A stretch of 64,000 nucleotides of DNA, from contig JAODBM010000207.1 in the NCBI GenBank assembly GCA_025463985.1, positions 1-64,000 of the forward strand, in the 5' to 3' direction. Positions 25,742-35,039 of the stretch are shown piece after piece; position 1 is the stretch's first letter; each line of letters opens with the position of its first letter. The notes beneath the pieces are model-generated. The model did no database searches. It had not been told where the DNA came from and was given only the letters and a program-made list of their open reading frames with translations. The translations under genes and the position numbers were made by a program. Source of the DNA: Acidimicrobiales bacterium. Its GTDB lineage: Bacteria; Actinomycetota; Acidimicrobiia; Acidimicrobiales; Iamiaceae.

Positions 25742-26575
25742 ATGTTCAAGCTCGGATCGAAGCTCTGGTACGGCCTCGCCGCCTTCGGCTTCCTCGCCGC
25801 GTTCGTCTACGCGGGTGCCAGCGGCCACCACGCGGTCGGCATGGAGACGTTCGTCGGGGCCATCAGCCTCGGCTACAAGGGCCGCGTCGGCGATCACCTC
25901 GGCTACGCCGTGCTCGTCTCGCTCGGCTTCGTCTCCCTGTTCGTCGGCATCGTCCTGTCCGCGCTGCGCGACGCCGACCCAGAGGCGGCGGCGCAGGTCG
26001 TGGGGCTCGACACCGTGCCTGCCGTCGAGGCGCCCCGCACCGCCAGCTTCTGGCCCCTCGTCGGGGCGTTCTCGCTCGCGGCCCTCGCCCTCGGCCTCGC
26101 CGTCGACAAGCTCTTCTTCGTCGTGGGGCTGGTCGGCCTGGCTATCACGGTCGTCGAATGGGCGGTGCGCAACTGGGCCGACCGCGCCACCGGCGACCCC
26201 GAGGTCAACCGGGCCATCCGCCACCGGCTCATGTTTCCGGTCGAGATCCCGGGCATCGCCCTGGTCGGCATCGGGCTCTTCGTGCTGCTGATCTCCCGGG
26301 TGCTGCTCGCCCTTCCCGAGGTCGGGTCGTCGATCGTGTTCGGTCTGGTGCCGGTGGCGGTCCTCGCCGTGGGCGCCCTCGTCGCGTTGAAGCCCAAGGT
26401 GTCGAGCACGCTTGTCGCCGTGCTCATGCTCGTCGGCGGCATGGCCATCCTCGCGGGCGGCATCGCCGCGGGCATCAAGGGCGAGCGCAAGATCGAGAAG
26501 CACGTGACCCAGCACCAGGGGCTGAACGTGCAGCTGCACCCCGGAGCGCCACAGGGCGGAAAGGTCGGCGGTTGA
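25742..26575 (+). CDS. polytopic membrane protein of the oxidase cluster
   Basis: A 277-aa protein of unknown function with about seven membrane segments and two soluble stretches. An early GHHAVGMETF loop has two adjacent histidines. The middle has FWPLVGAFSLAALALGLAVD and VVEWAVRNWADRATGDPEV, and the C-terminus is a His- and Lys-containing tail (EKHVTQHQGLNVQLHPG). It starts nine bases after the subunit III-like gene and precedes subunit II, so it is very likely part of the same operon and complex. I do not recognise the family. Confidence 0.75.
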   Translation: MFKLGSKLWYGLAAFGFLAAFVYAGASGHHAVGMETFVGAISLGYKGRVGDHLGYAVLVSLGFVSLFVGIVLSALRDADPEAAAQVVGLDTVPAVEAPRTASFWPLVGAFSLAALALGLAVDKLFFVVGLVGLAITVVEWAVRNWADRATGDPEVNRAIRHRLMFPVEIPGIALVGIGLFVLLISRVLLALPEVGSSIVFGLVPVAVLAVGALVALKPKVSSTLVAVLMLVGGMAILAGGIAAGIKGERKIEKHVTQHQGLNVQLHPGAPQGGKVGG

Positions 26576-26657
26576 GGTGACCCTCCGCCCCATCGACGAC
26601 TTGGCGCACCGCAAGGACATCGACCACACTCCGACGGTCTCGCAACGAGGAGGATCC

Positions 26658-27857
26658 ATGCTCGGAGGTCGTCTGCGACGACTCGCCCCATTGGCCGGAG
26701 CCGTCGTGCTGCTGGCCTCGGGCTGCGCCAAGAAGGCCCCGCAGACGACCCTCTCGCCCAAGGGTCCTGAAGCCCGCACCATCGCGAACCTCATCAACCC
26801 GGTGTTCCTCGTCGCCGGCGTGGTGTTCGTGCTCGTGCTCGGCGGTGCGCTGTTCGTCGCCATCAAGTTCCGCGCTCGTGACGACGACGACTTCGACGCG
26901 TTCCCGGCCCAGGTGCACGGCAACTTCAAGCTCGAGATCGGCTGGACGATCGTGCCCGCGATCATCCTGGCCGTCATCGGGGCGCTCACGGTGAGCACGA
27001 TCTTCACCCTGTCGAAGAAGCCGGTGGCCGGCGCGCTGCACGTGCAGGTCACGGGCCAGCAGTGGTGGTGGGAGTACCGCTACGACCTCAACAACGACGG
27101 CAAGTTCGACGAGATCGTCACGGCGAACGACCTCGTGATCCCCGAGGGCCGCCAGATCGCGCTCACGATCACGTCGCGCGACGTCATCCACTCCTGGTGG
27201 GCGCCGGCGCTCAACGGCAAGAAGGACGCCGTGCCCAACCACCGGTCGCCCCTCACCATCCAGGCCGATCACACGGGCGAGTTCATCGGCCAGTGCACCG
27301 AATACTGCGGTCTCTCCCACGCGCAGATGCGCATCAAGGTGATCTCCGTCTCCGCCGACGAGTTCACCAAGTGGGCCGACAACCAGCAGAAGCCGGCAGC
27401 CAATCCCACCGAGCAGGCCGCGGTCGAGGGCTGGAAGGTCTTCGCCGGGCAGTGCACCTCCTGCCATCGGGTCAACGGCCTCAAGGACCCCAGCGCGCCG
27501 ACCAAGGACTTCGCCTATCCGAACGTCGTGAACCAGCGGGCCGGCGTCGTGCCGAACCTCACGCACCTCATGTCCCGCACCACGTTCGCCGGCGCCACCT
27601 TCGACCTGCGCAAGAGCGATGACAGCGCCGACGGTCGGTACTGCAAGGCGCTGGGCATCCACTGGGCCGACAAGCCAGCTGACCTCACCCGTTGCCTGAA
27701 CCGGGTCGACCTCGAGGCCTGGTTGCTCGATCCACCGGGCCGCAAACCGATGGCCCCCGGGCCCGCCATGAGCCCCGCCAGCCGGGGCATGCCGAACCTC
27801 CACCTCACCGGCCAGCAGATCGATTACCTGATCGCCTACCTCTCGACCTTGAAGTAG
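26658..27857 (+). CDS. ctaC: cytochrome c oxidase subunit II with fused cytochrome c (caa3)
   Basis: A 399-aa lipoprotein. LLASGC gives lipobox Cys23, and two membrane segments follow. The CuA site is His178 plus CTEYCGLSHAQM (Cys213, Glu215, Cys217, His221, Met224). A C-terminal cytochrome c domain has CTSCH at 266-270 and a late GMPNLHL that may supply the Met ligand. I used the ATG at 26658 behind GAGGAGG; the open frame from 26577 adds no signal sequence. It passes electrons to CuA and heme a of subunit I. Confidence 0.95.
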   Translation: MLGGRLRRLAPLAGAVVLLASGCAKKAPQTTLSPKGPEARTIANLINPVFLVAGVVFVLVLGGALFVAIKFRARDDDDFDAFPAQVHGNFKLEIGWTIVPAIILAVIGALTVSTIFTLSKKPVAGALHVQVTGQQWWWEYRYDLNNDGKFDEIVTANDLVIPEGRQIALTITSRDVIHSWWAPALNGKKDAVPNHRSPLTIQADHTGEFIGQCTEYCGLSHAQMRIKVISVSADEFTKWADNQQKPAANPTEQAAVEGWKVFAGQCTSCHRVNGLKDPSAPTKDFAYPNVVNQRAGVVPNLTHLMSRTTFAGATFDLRKSDDSADGRYCKALGIHWADKPADLTRCLNRVDLEAWLLDPPGRKPMAPGPAMSPASRGMPNLHLTGQQIDYLIAYLSTLK

Positions 27858-27873
27858 CGGAGCAACCCGAGCC

Positions 27874-29892
27874 ATGAGCACGACAGACGCCGCACTCCCC
27901 GCCCTCCCCTCCGGAGAGCCGCCGCGCACGACCCGCCCTGGCGGCGTGTTCGCGCGACCACAGACCGACACCGGCTGGCGCAGCTGGGTCACCACGGTCG
28001 ACCACAAGAAGCTCGGCATCATGTACGGCACGGCGGCGCTGTTCTTCTTCGTGATCGGCGGCGGCGAGGCGCTGTTGATCCGCATCCAGCTGGCCACGCC
28101 GAACGGCAAGCTGCTCAGTGCAGATCTCTACAACCAGGTCTTCACGATGCACGGCACCACGATGATCTTCCTGGTCGTGATGCCGATCGGCGCCGCGTTC
28201 ATGAACTACCTGATCCCGTTGCAGATCGGGGCGCGCGACGTCGCCTTCCCCCGGCTCAACGCGTTCGGCTTCTGGTGCTTCCTGTTCGGCGGCGTGATGC
28301 TCAACTCGAGCTGGTTGCTGGGTCACGCCCCCGACGGCGGCTGGTTCAACTACGCCCCGAACAGCGGCGTGATCTTCTCGCCGACCCATGGCATTGACTT
28401 CTGGAACATGGGCCTCCTGATCACCGGCATCGCCTCGCTCACCGGCGCCATCAACCTCATCGTCACGGTGCTCAACATGCGGGCGCCCGGCATGACGATG
28501 ATGAAGATGCCGGTGTTCACCTGGATGGCCCTGGTGACGCAGTTCCTGCTGCTCTTCGCGATCCCGGTGCTGACCTCGGCGCAGTTCCTGCTGATGTTCG
28601 ACCGGCTCTTCGGGGCCAACTTCTTCAAGACGGCACAGGGCGGTGATCCGCTGCTCTGGGAACACCTGTTTTGGATCTTCGGTCACCCCGAGGTGTACAT
28701 CATGATCTTGCCGGCCTTCGGCGTGGTCTCCGAGATCATTCCGGTGTTCGCGCGCAAGCCGCTCTTCGGCTATCCGTTCATGGTGTTCTCGGGCATCGCC
28801 ATCGGCTTCATGGGCTGGGGCGTCTGGGCCCACCACATGTTCGCCTCGGGCATCGGGCCGATCTCGGTGGCCGCGTTCTCGATGTCGACGATGTTCATCG
28901 CCGTGCCCACAGGCGTGAAGATCCTCAACTGGCTGGCCACCATGTGGGGCGGCAAGCTCAAGTTCAGCTCACCGATGCTGTTCTCGATCGGGCTGGTCAC
29001 GATGTTCACCATCGGCGGCCTCTCGGGCGTCACCCACGCCGTGGCCCCGGCCGACACCCAGCAGACCGACACCTACTACATCGTCGCCCACTTCCACTAC
29101 GTGCTGTTCGGTGGCGCGCTGTTCGGCTTCGTGGGCGGCTGGTACTTCTGGTGGCCGAAGGCCTTCGGCTACGCGTTGAACGACACCCTCGGCAAGGTCC
29201 ACTTCTGGCTGATGCTGATCGGCTTCAACCTGACGTTCGGACCCATGCACATCTTGGGCCTGCAGGGCATGCCCCGGCGGACCTACACCTACAAGAACGG
29301 CTATGGCTTCAACTTCTGGAACATGGTGAGCACGATCGGGGCGTTCGTGATCACGGTGTCGTTCCTGGTGCTGGCGTACAACATCCTGGCCAGCCGGCGG
29401 AAGGCCCGGAAGGCGCAGGGAGTCGGCACCGGGCGCCTCACGATGGCCGCCGACCCTTGGGACGGGCGGAGCCTCGAGTGGATGCTGCCGAGCCCGACCC
29501 CGGCCCACAACTTCGACGAGGTGCCCGTCGTGCGGTCGCTCGACGAGTTCTGGCATCGCAAGTACGGCGAGGAGGAGGACGGCCGCCTCGTGCGGATCGC
29601 CGCCACCGAGGACGTCGTCCAGAAGGGCACGAACACTGACGTCCACCTCCCATCGCCGTCGTACTGGCCGATCGTGCTCGCCTTCGGCCTGCCGTTCATC
29701 GGCTACGGCCTGATCTACAGCCTGTGGTTCGCCGTGCTCGGCGGCATCTGTGTCGTCGGCGGCATCTACGGCTGGGTGATGGAGCCGTCGGTCGACCCCG
29801 ACGCCGGCCACCACGACCCCGAGCCCGGAGCGACCGAGCCCGAGCCCAGCGGTGAAGCCGCTGCCGATGAGGAGGCTGCGCTCGTTGACTGA
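27874..29892 (+). CDS. ctaD: cytochrome c oxidase subunit I
   Basis: Catalytic subunit of the aa3-type oxidase, 672 aa. All metal ligands are present: His93 and His408 (heme a), His406 (heme a3), His271, His320 and His321 (CuB), and the cross-linked Tyr275 in GHPEVY. The tail after residue about 510 (DPWDGRSLEW onwards) continues into two further membrane segments near residues 595-635, so the protein is longer than the usual 550-580 aa. It sits 16 bases after subunit II. Confidence 0.97.
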   Translation: MSTTDAALPALPSGEPPRTTRPGGVFARPQTDTGWRSWVTTVDHKKLGIMYGTAALFFFVIGGGEALLIRIQLATPNGKLLSADLYNQVFTMHGTTMIFLVVMPIGAAFMNYLIPLQIGARDVAFPRLNAFGFWCFLFGGVMLNSSWLLGHAPDGGWFNYAPNSGVIFSPTHGIDFWNMGLLITGIASLTGAINLIVTVLNMRAPGMTMMKMPVFTWMALVTQFLLLFAIPVLTSAQFLLMFDRLFGANFFKTAQGGDPLLWEHLFWIFGHPEVYIMILPAFGVVSEIIPVFARKPLFGYPFMVFSGIAIGFMGWGVWAHHMFASGIGPISVAAFSMSTMFIAVPTGVKILNWLATMWGGKLKFSSPMLFSIGLVTMFTIGGLSGVTHAVAPADTQQTDTYYIVAHFHYVLFGGALFGFVGGWYFWWPKAFGYALNDTLGKVHFWLMLIGFNLTFGPMHILGLQGMPRRTYTYKNGYGFNFWNMVSTIGAFVITVSFLVLAYNILASRRKARKAQGVGTGRLTMAADPWDGRSLEWMLPSPTPAHNFDEVPVVRSLDEFWHRKYGEEEDGRLVRIAATEDVVQKGTNTDVHLPSPSYWPIVLAFGLPFIGYGLIYSLWFAVLGGICVVGGIYGWVMEPSVDPDAGHHDPEPGATEPEPSGEAAADEEAALVD

Positions 29893-30529
29893 CATCGCCG
29901 CACCCAGCACGACCGAGGCCGGGATCCCCGTCGCCGTCCCCGATGGCGAGTCCCATGGCCTCAGCCACGCCACCAGCACCGGCATCTCGAACGAGAAGCT
30001 GGCGATGTGGTGCTTCCTCGGCTCCGAGTGCCTCCTGTTCGGTGGCCTGATCTCGACGTACCTGCTGTACAAGGACAAGGCCGTCCGCGGCCCGAAGCCG
30101 CACGAGCTCTACGCCATCCCGTTCACGTCGGTCAGCTCGTTCGTGCTCCTCATGAGCTCGCTCACGATGGTGCTCGCCGTGTCGGCGATCCAGCGGGGTG
30201 ACCAGCGGGCGCTCCGGGCCTGGATCGCCACCACCGCCCTGCTGGGCGCGACCTTCATCTCCGGTCAGGTCTACGAGTTCTCCGTGTTCCTCAAGGAGGG
30301 CATGGGCTTCACGACCAACGCCGCGAGCTCGGCCTTCTTCACGCTCACCGGGTTCCACGGCGTGCACGTCACGATCGGCATCGTGATGCTGCTGTCGGTG
30401 CTCGTGCTGTCGCTGCGGGGCCGCCTGCCGCAGGAGCGGGCCGAAGCCGTCGAGATCGTGGGCCTGTACTGGCACTTCGTCGACGTGGTGTGGATCCTGA
30501 TCTTCACCGTCGTCTACCTCATCAAGTAG
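29885..30529 (+). CDS. ctaE: cytochrome c oxidase subunit III
   Basis: A 214-aa subunit III. MWCFLGSECLLFGGLISTYLLY, GQVYEFSVF, TLTGFHGVHVTIGI and the C-terminal GLYWHFVDVVWILIFTVVYL are diagnostic. I favour the TTG at 29885 because GAGGAGG at 29869-29875 lies nine bases upstream and homologues start near here; ATG 29867 and GTG 29852 are possible. The start overlaps the end of ctaD by eight bases, so the two genes are translationally coupled. Confidence 0.93.
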   Translation: MTDIAAPSTTEAGIPVAVPDGESHGLSHATSTGISNEKLAMWCFLGSECLLFGGLISTYLLYKDKAVRGPKPHELYAIPFTSVSSFVLLMSSLTMVLAVSAIQRGDQRALRAWIATTALLGATFISGQVYEFSVFLKEGMGFTTNAASSAFFTLTGFHGVHVTIGIVMLLSVLVLSLRGRLPQERAEAVEIVGLYWHFVDVVWILIFTVVYLIK

Positions 30530-30540
30530 GAGCAGGGGCC

Positions 30541-30885
30541 ATGACCGACGCCACCGCCACCGCCATCCCGCACGACGCGCACGGTGACGTCGGCGTCACG
30601 GCCCACCACACGCCATCCGATGGCCACTACGTGCGGGTGGCGCTCTTCCTGGCCGTCGCGACCGCCCTCGAGGTGATCCTCTCCTACACCGCGCTGCACG
30701 GCATCGCCCTGCTGGTGCCGTTGCTCGTCGTGATGGCGATCAAGTTCGTGATCGTGGCCTCGCACTTCATGCACCTGAGGTTCGACGACAAGCTGCTCTC
30801 GAAGATCTTCTACACCGGGCTCCTGCTGGCCACGGGCGTGTACATCGCCGCGCTGAGCTCGCTGCACGTCTTCGCGGGGAAGTGA
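30541..30885 (+). CDS. cytochrome c oxidase subunit IV-like protein
   Basis: A 114-aa membrane protein of the caa3/COX4-prokaryotic type, with a His-rich soluble N-terminus and three membrane segments: VALFLAVATALEVILSYTAL, ALLVPLLVVMAIKFVIVASH followed by FMHLRFD, and IFYTGLLLATGVYIAALSSL. The FMHLRFD element is typical of the family. It starts 11 bases after subunit III with AGGAGCAGGGG upstream. Confidence 0.88.
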   Translation: MTDATATAIPHDAHGDVGVTAHHTPSDGHYVRVALFLAVATALEVILSYTALHGIALLVPLLVVMAIKFVIVASHFMHLRFDDKLLSKIFYTGLLLATGVYIAALSSLHVFAGK

Positions 30886-30895
30886 CGGCACGGCC

Positions 30896-31741
30896 ATGAC
30901 CCTGTTCGCCGCGAACGCTTGGGCGTGGCGGCCGCACCCTGAGGTCTGGGTGCTCATGGTGGCGATCATCGGGCTGTACCTCTGGGCTGAGCGCACGATC
31001 GGGCCGAAGGTGGTGCCGCTCGGGACGCCCCCGGTCACACGGGCGCAGAAGCGGTACTTCGTCGCCGGCGTCGCGCTCATGTGGCTGGCGGCCGACTGGC
31101 CGATGCACGACATCGGCGAGAACTACCTGTACGTCGTGCACATGGTGCAGCACCTCTTGCTGACGCTGGTCGTGCCGCCGCTGCTGCTCCTCGGCACGCC
31201 CGAGTGGCTGGCCCGGCTGGTGCTCACCGAAGGTCGGGCCGCGCCGTGGATCAAGCGCATGGTCCGGCCGGTGGCGGCGGCAGCCGTCTACAACGTCGTG
31301 CTCCTGCTGAGCCACTGGCCCACGCTCGTCAACACGTCGGTGCGGGTCGGCTGGCTGCACTTCATCGTGCACGCCGTGCTCTTCGTGACCGCCCTCGCGG
31401 TGTGGACGCCGATCTGCGGCCCGATCCCCGAGTGGCGCCTCAGCGTGCCCGCGCAGATGGTCTACCTGTTCCTGATGTCGGTGGTGCCGACGCTGCCCGG
31501 CGCGTGGCTCACGTTCTCCACCCACGCCGTCTACAAGGCGTACGACATCCCCCAGCGGCTCTGGGGCATCTCGGTGCGCTCGGACCAGCAGGCCGCGGGC
31601 TTGCTCATGAAGCTCGGTGGGGGCGCGTACCTCTGGACCATCATCGCGGTGCTGTTCTTCCGCTGGGCCGCCCGCGACGAGGCCGCGTCGAAGGAAGCGC
31701 GTTCGGTCGCCGGCCGCCAGGCCATCAGCACCCGCAACTGA
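30896..31741 (+). CDS. CtaG/caa3-type oxidase assembly protein
   Basis: A 281-aa polytopic membrane protein of the caa3_CtaG family thought to assist CuB insertion. Conserved histidines lie in DWPMHDIGENYLYVVHMVQHLLL and WLHFIVHAVLFV. About seven membrane segments. It closes the oxidase operon, ten bases after the subunit IV-like gene, and converges on the ABC exporter genes. Confidence 0.9.
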   Translation: MTLFAANAWAWRPHPEVWVLMVAIIGLYLWAERTIGPKVVPLGTPPVTRAQKRYFVAGVALMWLAADWPMHDIGENYLYVVHMVQHLLLTLVVPPLLLLGTPEWLARLVLTEGRAAPWIKRMVRPVAAAAVYNVVLLLSHWPTLVNTSVRVGWLHFIVHAVLFVTALAVWTPICGPIPEWRLSVPAQMVYLFLMSVVPTLPGAWLTFSTHAVYKAYDIPQRLWGISVRSDQQAAGLLMKLGGGAYLWTIIAVLFFRWAARDEAASKEARSVAGRQAISTRN

Positions 31742-31780
31742 CCGAGCGAGCGAACGGCCGACCGGGCGGCCGACCCCCCG

Positions 31781-32509
31781 TCACTCCCAGCGGAAGCGCA
31801 GCGCGGCGACCACCGGCGCGATCGCCGCCCAGAGCGCGAGCACGATCCACGACCGTGCCGGGACGCTGGCGCCTTGGCCGAGGGCGCCGTGGAAGACGTC
31901 GGACAGCGCGCCGGCCGGCAGGGCACGCGCCACCGCTCGCAGGCCGCTCGGCAGCTTCGACAGCGGGATGACCATGCCGCCGAGCAGCAGGAGCACGAGG
32001 TACAAGCCGTTGGCGGCGGCCAGCGTGGTGAGCGCCGGCAGCGACCCGGCCATCAGCAGGCCGATGCCGGCGAACGCGACCGTGGCCAGCGCCGCCCCGG
32101 CGACCGCCAGCCCGATCGACCCACCGCCCAGACGGAACCCCAGGATCAGCCCTTCGACCACCAGCACCGCGACCTGCAGCGCCTCGATCACGACCGTGGC
32201 CAGCGTCTTGGCCCCGAGCAGCTCGGCGCGCGTCAACGGCGTGGCCCCCAGCCGCTTGAGGACCCCGGTCGAGCGCTCGAAGCCGGTGGCGATCGCGAGC
32301 GACACCATGGCCGTCGACATCACCGCGAGCGCGAGCACCCCCGGGAACAGGAAGTCGATCGAGCGGCCGGAGCCGGTCGGCAGCACGTCCACCTTGGAGA
32401 AGAACCCGAGCAGCAGCATCGGGATGGCGAACGCGAGGAGGACGGACTCGCCTCGGCGCAGCGTGAGCGTGAGCTCGATGCGGGTCTGCGCGACGAGACG
32501 GCGACCCAT
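31781..32509 (-). CDS. ABC-2 type transporter permease
   Basis: A 242-aa permease with six membrane segments of the ABC-2 fold. It begins RIELTLTLRRGESVLLAFAIP and has the family PLSKLP element late. Its start overlaps the ATPase stop by four bases (ATGA), so the pair forms one exporter. The small size and partner type resemble drug or lipid efflux systems; the substrate cannot be told. Confidence 0.9.
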   Translation of the reverse strand: MGRRLVAQTRIELTLTLRRGESVLLAFAIPMLLLGFFSKVDVLPTGSGRSIDFLFPGVLALAVMSTAMVSLAIATGFERSTGVLKRLGATPLTRAELLGAKTLATVVIEALQVAVLVVEGLILGFRLGGGSIGLAVAGAALATVAFAGIGLLMAGSLPALTTLAAANGLYLVLLLLGGMVIPLSKLPSGLRAVARALPAGALSDVFHGALGQGASVPARSWIVLALWAAIAPVVAALRFRWE

Positions 32510-33483
32510 CAGGCGGCGCCCGAACGGTGTCGGCGCCGGCGTTCAGGGGCCGGTTCGTCGATCCGGACGGCCGGCACCTCACCGGTGATGGCCGTGAGCT
32601 TGAGGAACACGTCCTCCAAGCGGTGCCGGCCGGCCCGCAGATCCGCCAGGGGCAGATCGCGCTCGGCCAACCAGGCGGTGAGCGCGGCGACGTTCGCGGG
32701 GCTCGGTGGCGTCTCGATGCGGTACTCGCCGGGCGACAGCTCTTCGACCGCGGCCATGAGCGCCTTGCCGAGCGTGGCGACGTCCAGCCCCGGGGGAGCG
32801 CCGAAGCGGATCTCGTTGCCGCCGCCCACGGTCATCAGCTCGGCGGGGGTGCCGCTCGTGACGAGGTGACCGTGGTCGATGATCACGACGCGGTCGGCCA
32901 CCCGCTCGGCCTCGTCGAGGTCGTGCGTGGTGAGCACCACGCATGCCCCCCCGTGGGCCAGCTCGCGGACGATCTGCCGGACGACCTGGCGACCGCTGAC
33001 GTCCACGCCGGCGCTCGGCTCGTCGAGGAACGCCACCTCGGGCTTGCCGATGAGCGCCAGCGCCAGCGAGAGGCGCTGTTGCTCGCCGCCCGACATCTGG
33101 CGCCAGGTGGCTCGCCGGACGTGGGTGAGCCCGACCCGCTCGAGCAGCACCTCGGGCTCTTCGGGCGAGGGGTAGAGCGCGGCCTGCAGCCGCAGGGCCT
33201 CGAGCGGCCGGATGCCTGGGTGGACGCCGCCTCGTTGCAGCATCACGCCGATGCGCGGCACCACCCGGCGCTTGTCGGCGATGGGGTCGAGCCCGAGCAC
33301 GCGTACGGCGCCGGACGCCGGCACGCGATAGCCCTCGAGCGCCTCGACCGTGCTGGTCTTGCCTGCGCCGTTGGGGCCGAGCAGCGCCAGCACCTCCCCG
33401 GCGGCGGCCGAGAACGACAGCCGGTTGACCGCGCGCGTCATCCCATAGGCGATGGTGAGGTCATCGACCTCGATGGCGGGCAT
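32509..33483 (-). CDS. ABC transporter ATP-binding protein
   Basis: A 324-aa ATPase. Walker A is GPNGAGKTST, the signature is MSGGEQQRLSLA, Walker B VAFLDEPSAGVD and the switch His is in TTHD. A C-terminal extension of about 90 residues follows, as in DrrA-like exporters. The ATG at 33483 lies eight bases after TAGCGT on the minus strand, a near-leaderless promoter. It is divergent from serS. Confidence 0.92.
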   Translation of the reverse strand: MPAIEVDDLTIAYGMTRAVNRLSFSAAAGEVLALLGPNGAGKTSTVEALEGYRVPASGAVRVLGLDPIADKRRVVPRIGVMLQRGGVHPGIRPLEALRLQAALYPSPEEPEVLLERVGLTHVRRATWRQMSGGEQQRLSLALALIGKPEVAFLDEPSAGVDVSGRQVVRQIVRELAHGGACVVLTTHDLDEAERVADRVVIIDHGHLVTSGTPAELMTVGGGNEIRFGAPPGLDVATLGKALMAAVEELSPGEYRIETPPSPANVAALTAWLAERDLPLADLRAGRHRLEDVFLKLTAITGEVPAVRIDEPAPERRRRHRSGAA

Positions 33484-33584
33484 CGGCTCCGACGCTACCC
33501 GGGGCCGGTGGCCGCCGGAAATCTGTGCACCGCCTGGGCGCGCCGCGGACTTGCGCGCCCGTCCGTGCGATCCGGGGCGACGGC

Positions 33585-33590
33585 TACGGT
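33585..33590 (+). promoter_or_regulatory. -10 hexamer TACGGT of serS (leaderless)
   Basis: TACGGT ends seven bases before the ATG at 33598. Confidence 0.55.
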
Positions 33591-33597
33591 GCGCGCC

Positions 33598-34878
33598 ATG
33601 CTCGACATCCGCCGCATCCGCACCGAGCCCGACGCGGTGAAGGCCGCGCTGGGCCGGCGCGGGATCGACACGTCCGACGTCGACCGGGTCCTCGAGCTGG
33701 ATGCGCGGTGGCGTAGCCTCGGGACCGAGCGCGACGAGCTGCGGAACCGCATCAAGGGCCTGTCGAAGCAGGTGGGCGCGCTGCACCGCGACGGAAAGGC
33801 GGACGAGGCGGCCGCGGCGCAGGCCGAGAGCCGCGAGCTCGGCGACCGTGAACGCGCGCTGGCCGAGGAGACCGCGGCGATCGAGGCCGAGATCCGCGGC
33901 CTGCTGCTGGTGATCCCGAACCTCCCGCACCCCGATGCCCCCGACGGCGCGAGCGATGCCGACAACCCCGAGCTGCGGGTCGTGGGTCTCGACCGCGATG
34001 CGTACGGCCCCCATCAGCGGATCCCGCACTGGGAGCTGGGCGAGCGCTACGGCATCCTCGACAACGAGCGGGCGGTGAAGATCTCGGGTGCCATGTTCAC
34101 CATGCAGCGCAAGGGTGGCGCCACGCTGGCTCGCGCGCTGTGCCAGCTCGCGCTCGACCGCAACGCCGACACCTTCGAAGAGGTGCGGCCGCCGAGCCTC
34201 GTGCTCAGCGAGACGCTGACGGCCACGGGCCAGCTGCCCAAGTTCGCCGACGACGCGTACGCGATCGAGCGCGATGACCTCTGGGCCATCCCCACCGCAG
34301 AGGTGCCGCTCACGTCGATCCACCGCGACGAGGTCATCGAGGGTGCCGACCTCCCGTTGCGCTTCATGGCGCACTCGCCGTCCTACCGGCGCGAGGCCGG
34401 CTCGGCGGGCCGCGACACGCGCGGCATGCTGCGCACCCACGAGTTCGACAAGGTCGAGCTCTTCGCGTACGCCACGCCAGAGCAGGCGCCGGCCGTGCTC
34501 GACGACATGGTCGCCCGGGCCGAGGGCACGATCGCCGCCCTCGGGCTCGCCTACCGCGTGATCGAGATCTGCACCGGCGACATGGGCCAGAGCCACCACC
34601 GGTCGTTCGACATCGAGGCCTACGCGCCCGGCTGCGACCAGTGGCTGGAGGTCTCCTCAGTGTCCTGGTTCAGCGACTACCAGGCCCGGCGCGGCAACAT
34701 CCGCTACCGCCCCGTCGGCGGTGGGGCCAACCAGATCGTGCACACCCTCAACGGCTCGGCGCTCGCGGTGCCTCGCGTGTGGGCCGCGGTCGTCGAGACC
34801 TACCACCGCGCCGACGGTGGCATCGACGTGCCCGAGGCGCTCCTCCCGTACTTCCGCGGAGCGGACCGCATCGCCTGA
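33598..34878 (+). CDS. serS: seryl-tRNA synthetase
   Basis: Charges tRNA-Ser; 426 aa, normal length. MLDIRRIRTEPDAVKAAL starts the long coiled-coil arm (residues about 30-105, LRNRIKGLSKQVGALH). Class II motif 2 is FRREAGSAG-like (YRREAGSAGRDTRGMLRTHEF), and motif 3 is near NGSALAVPRVWAAVVE. The start is supported by the leaderless -10 and by homology; the much longer open frame from 32527 is a shadow of the ABC gene. Confidence 0.97.
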   Translation: MLDIRRIRTEPDAVKAALGRRGIDTSDVDRVLELDARWRSLGTERDELRNRIKGLSKQVGALHRDGKADEAAAAQAESRELGDRERALAEETAAIEAEIRGLLLVIPNLPHPDAPDGASDADNPELRVVGLDRDAYGPHQRIPHWELGERYGILDNERAVKISGAMFTMQRKGGATLARALCQLALDRNADTFEEVRPPSLVLSETLTATGQLPKFADDAYAIERDDLWAIPTAEVPLTSIHRDEVIEGADLPLRFMAHSPSYRREAGSAGRDTRGMLRTHEFDKVELFAYATPEQAPAVLDDMVARAEGTIAALGLAYRVIEICTGDMGQSHHRSFDIEAYAPGCDQWLEVSSVSWFSDYQARRGNIRYRPVGGGANQIVHTLNGSALAVPRVWAAVVETYHRADGGIDVPEALLPYFRGADRIA

Positions 34879-34890
34879 GCGAGCGCGGGT

Positions 34891-35039
34891 GTGGTCCAGC
34901 CGGATGAAAGATCCGGTCAGCAGGTCGCAGCCGTCGCGAAAGTGCGCAGACCTCCGGTGACGCGGCGCGAGCGCAGGCCTACGGTCCCCGGCCTCAGGCG
35001 GCGCCCCGCCGCCTGATCAGAGGACAAAGGAGTCCTGCC
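34891..35039 (+). promoter_or_regulatory. conserved leader of the first AMIN-like gene
   Basis: Shares with the leader at 35678 the element GTGGTCCAG-N-CG-N-ATGAAAGATCCGGTC (continuing AGCAGG) at the same distance from the start codon. Downstream similarity continues for about 90 bases. It ends in a hairpin (34995-35003 with 35007-35015) and ACAAAGGAGTCC. Class unknown: a promoter region or a structured RNA. Confidence 0.6.
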
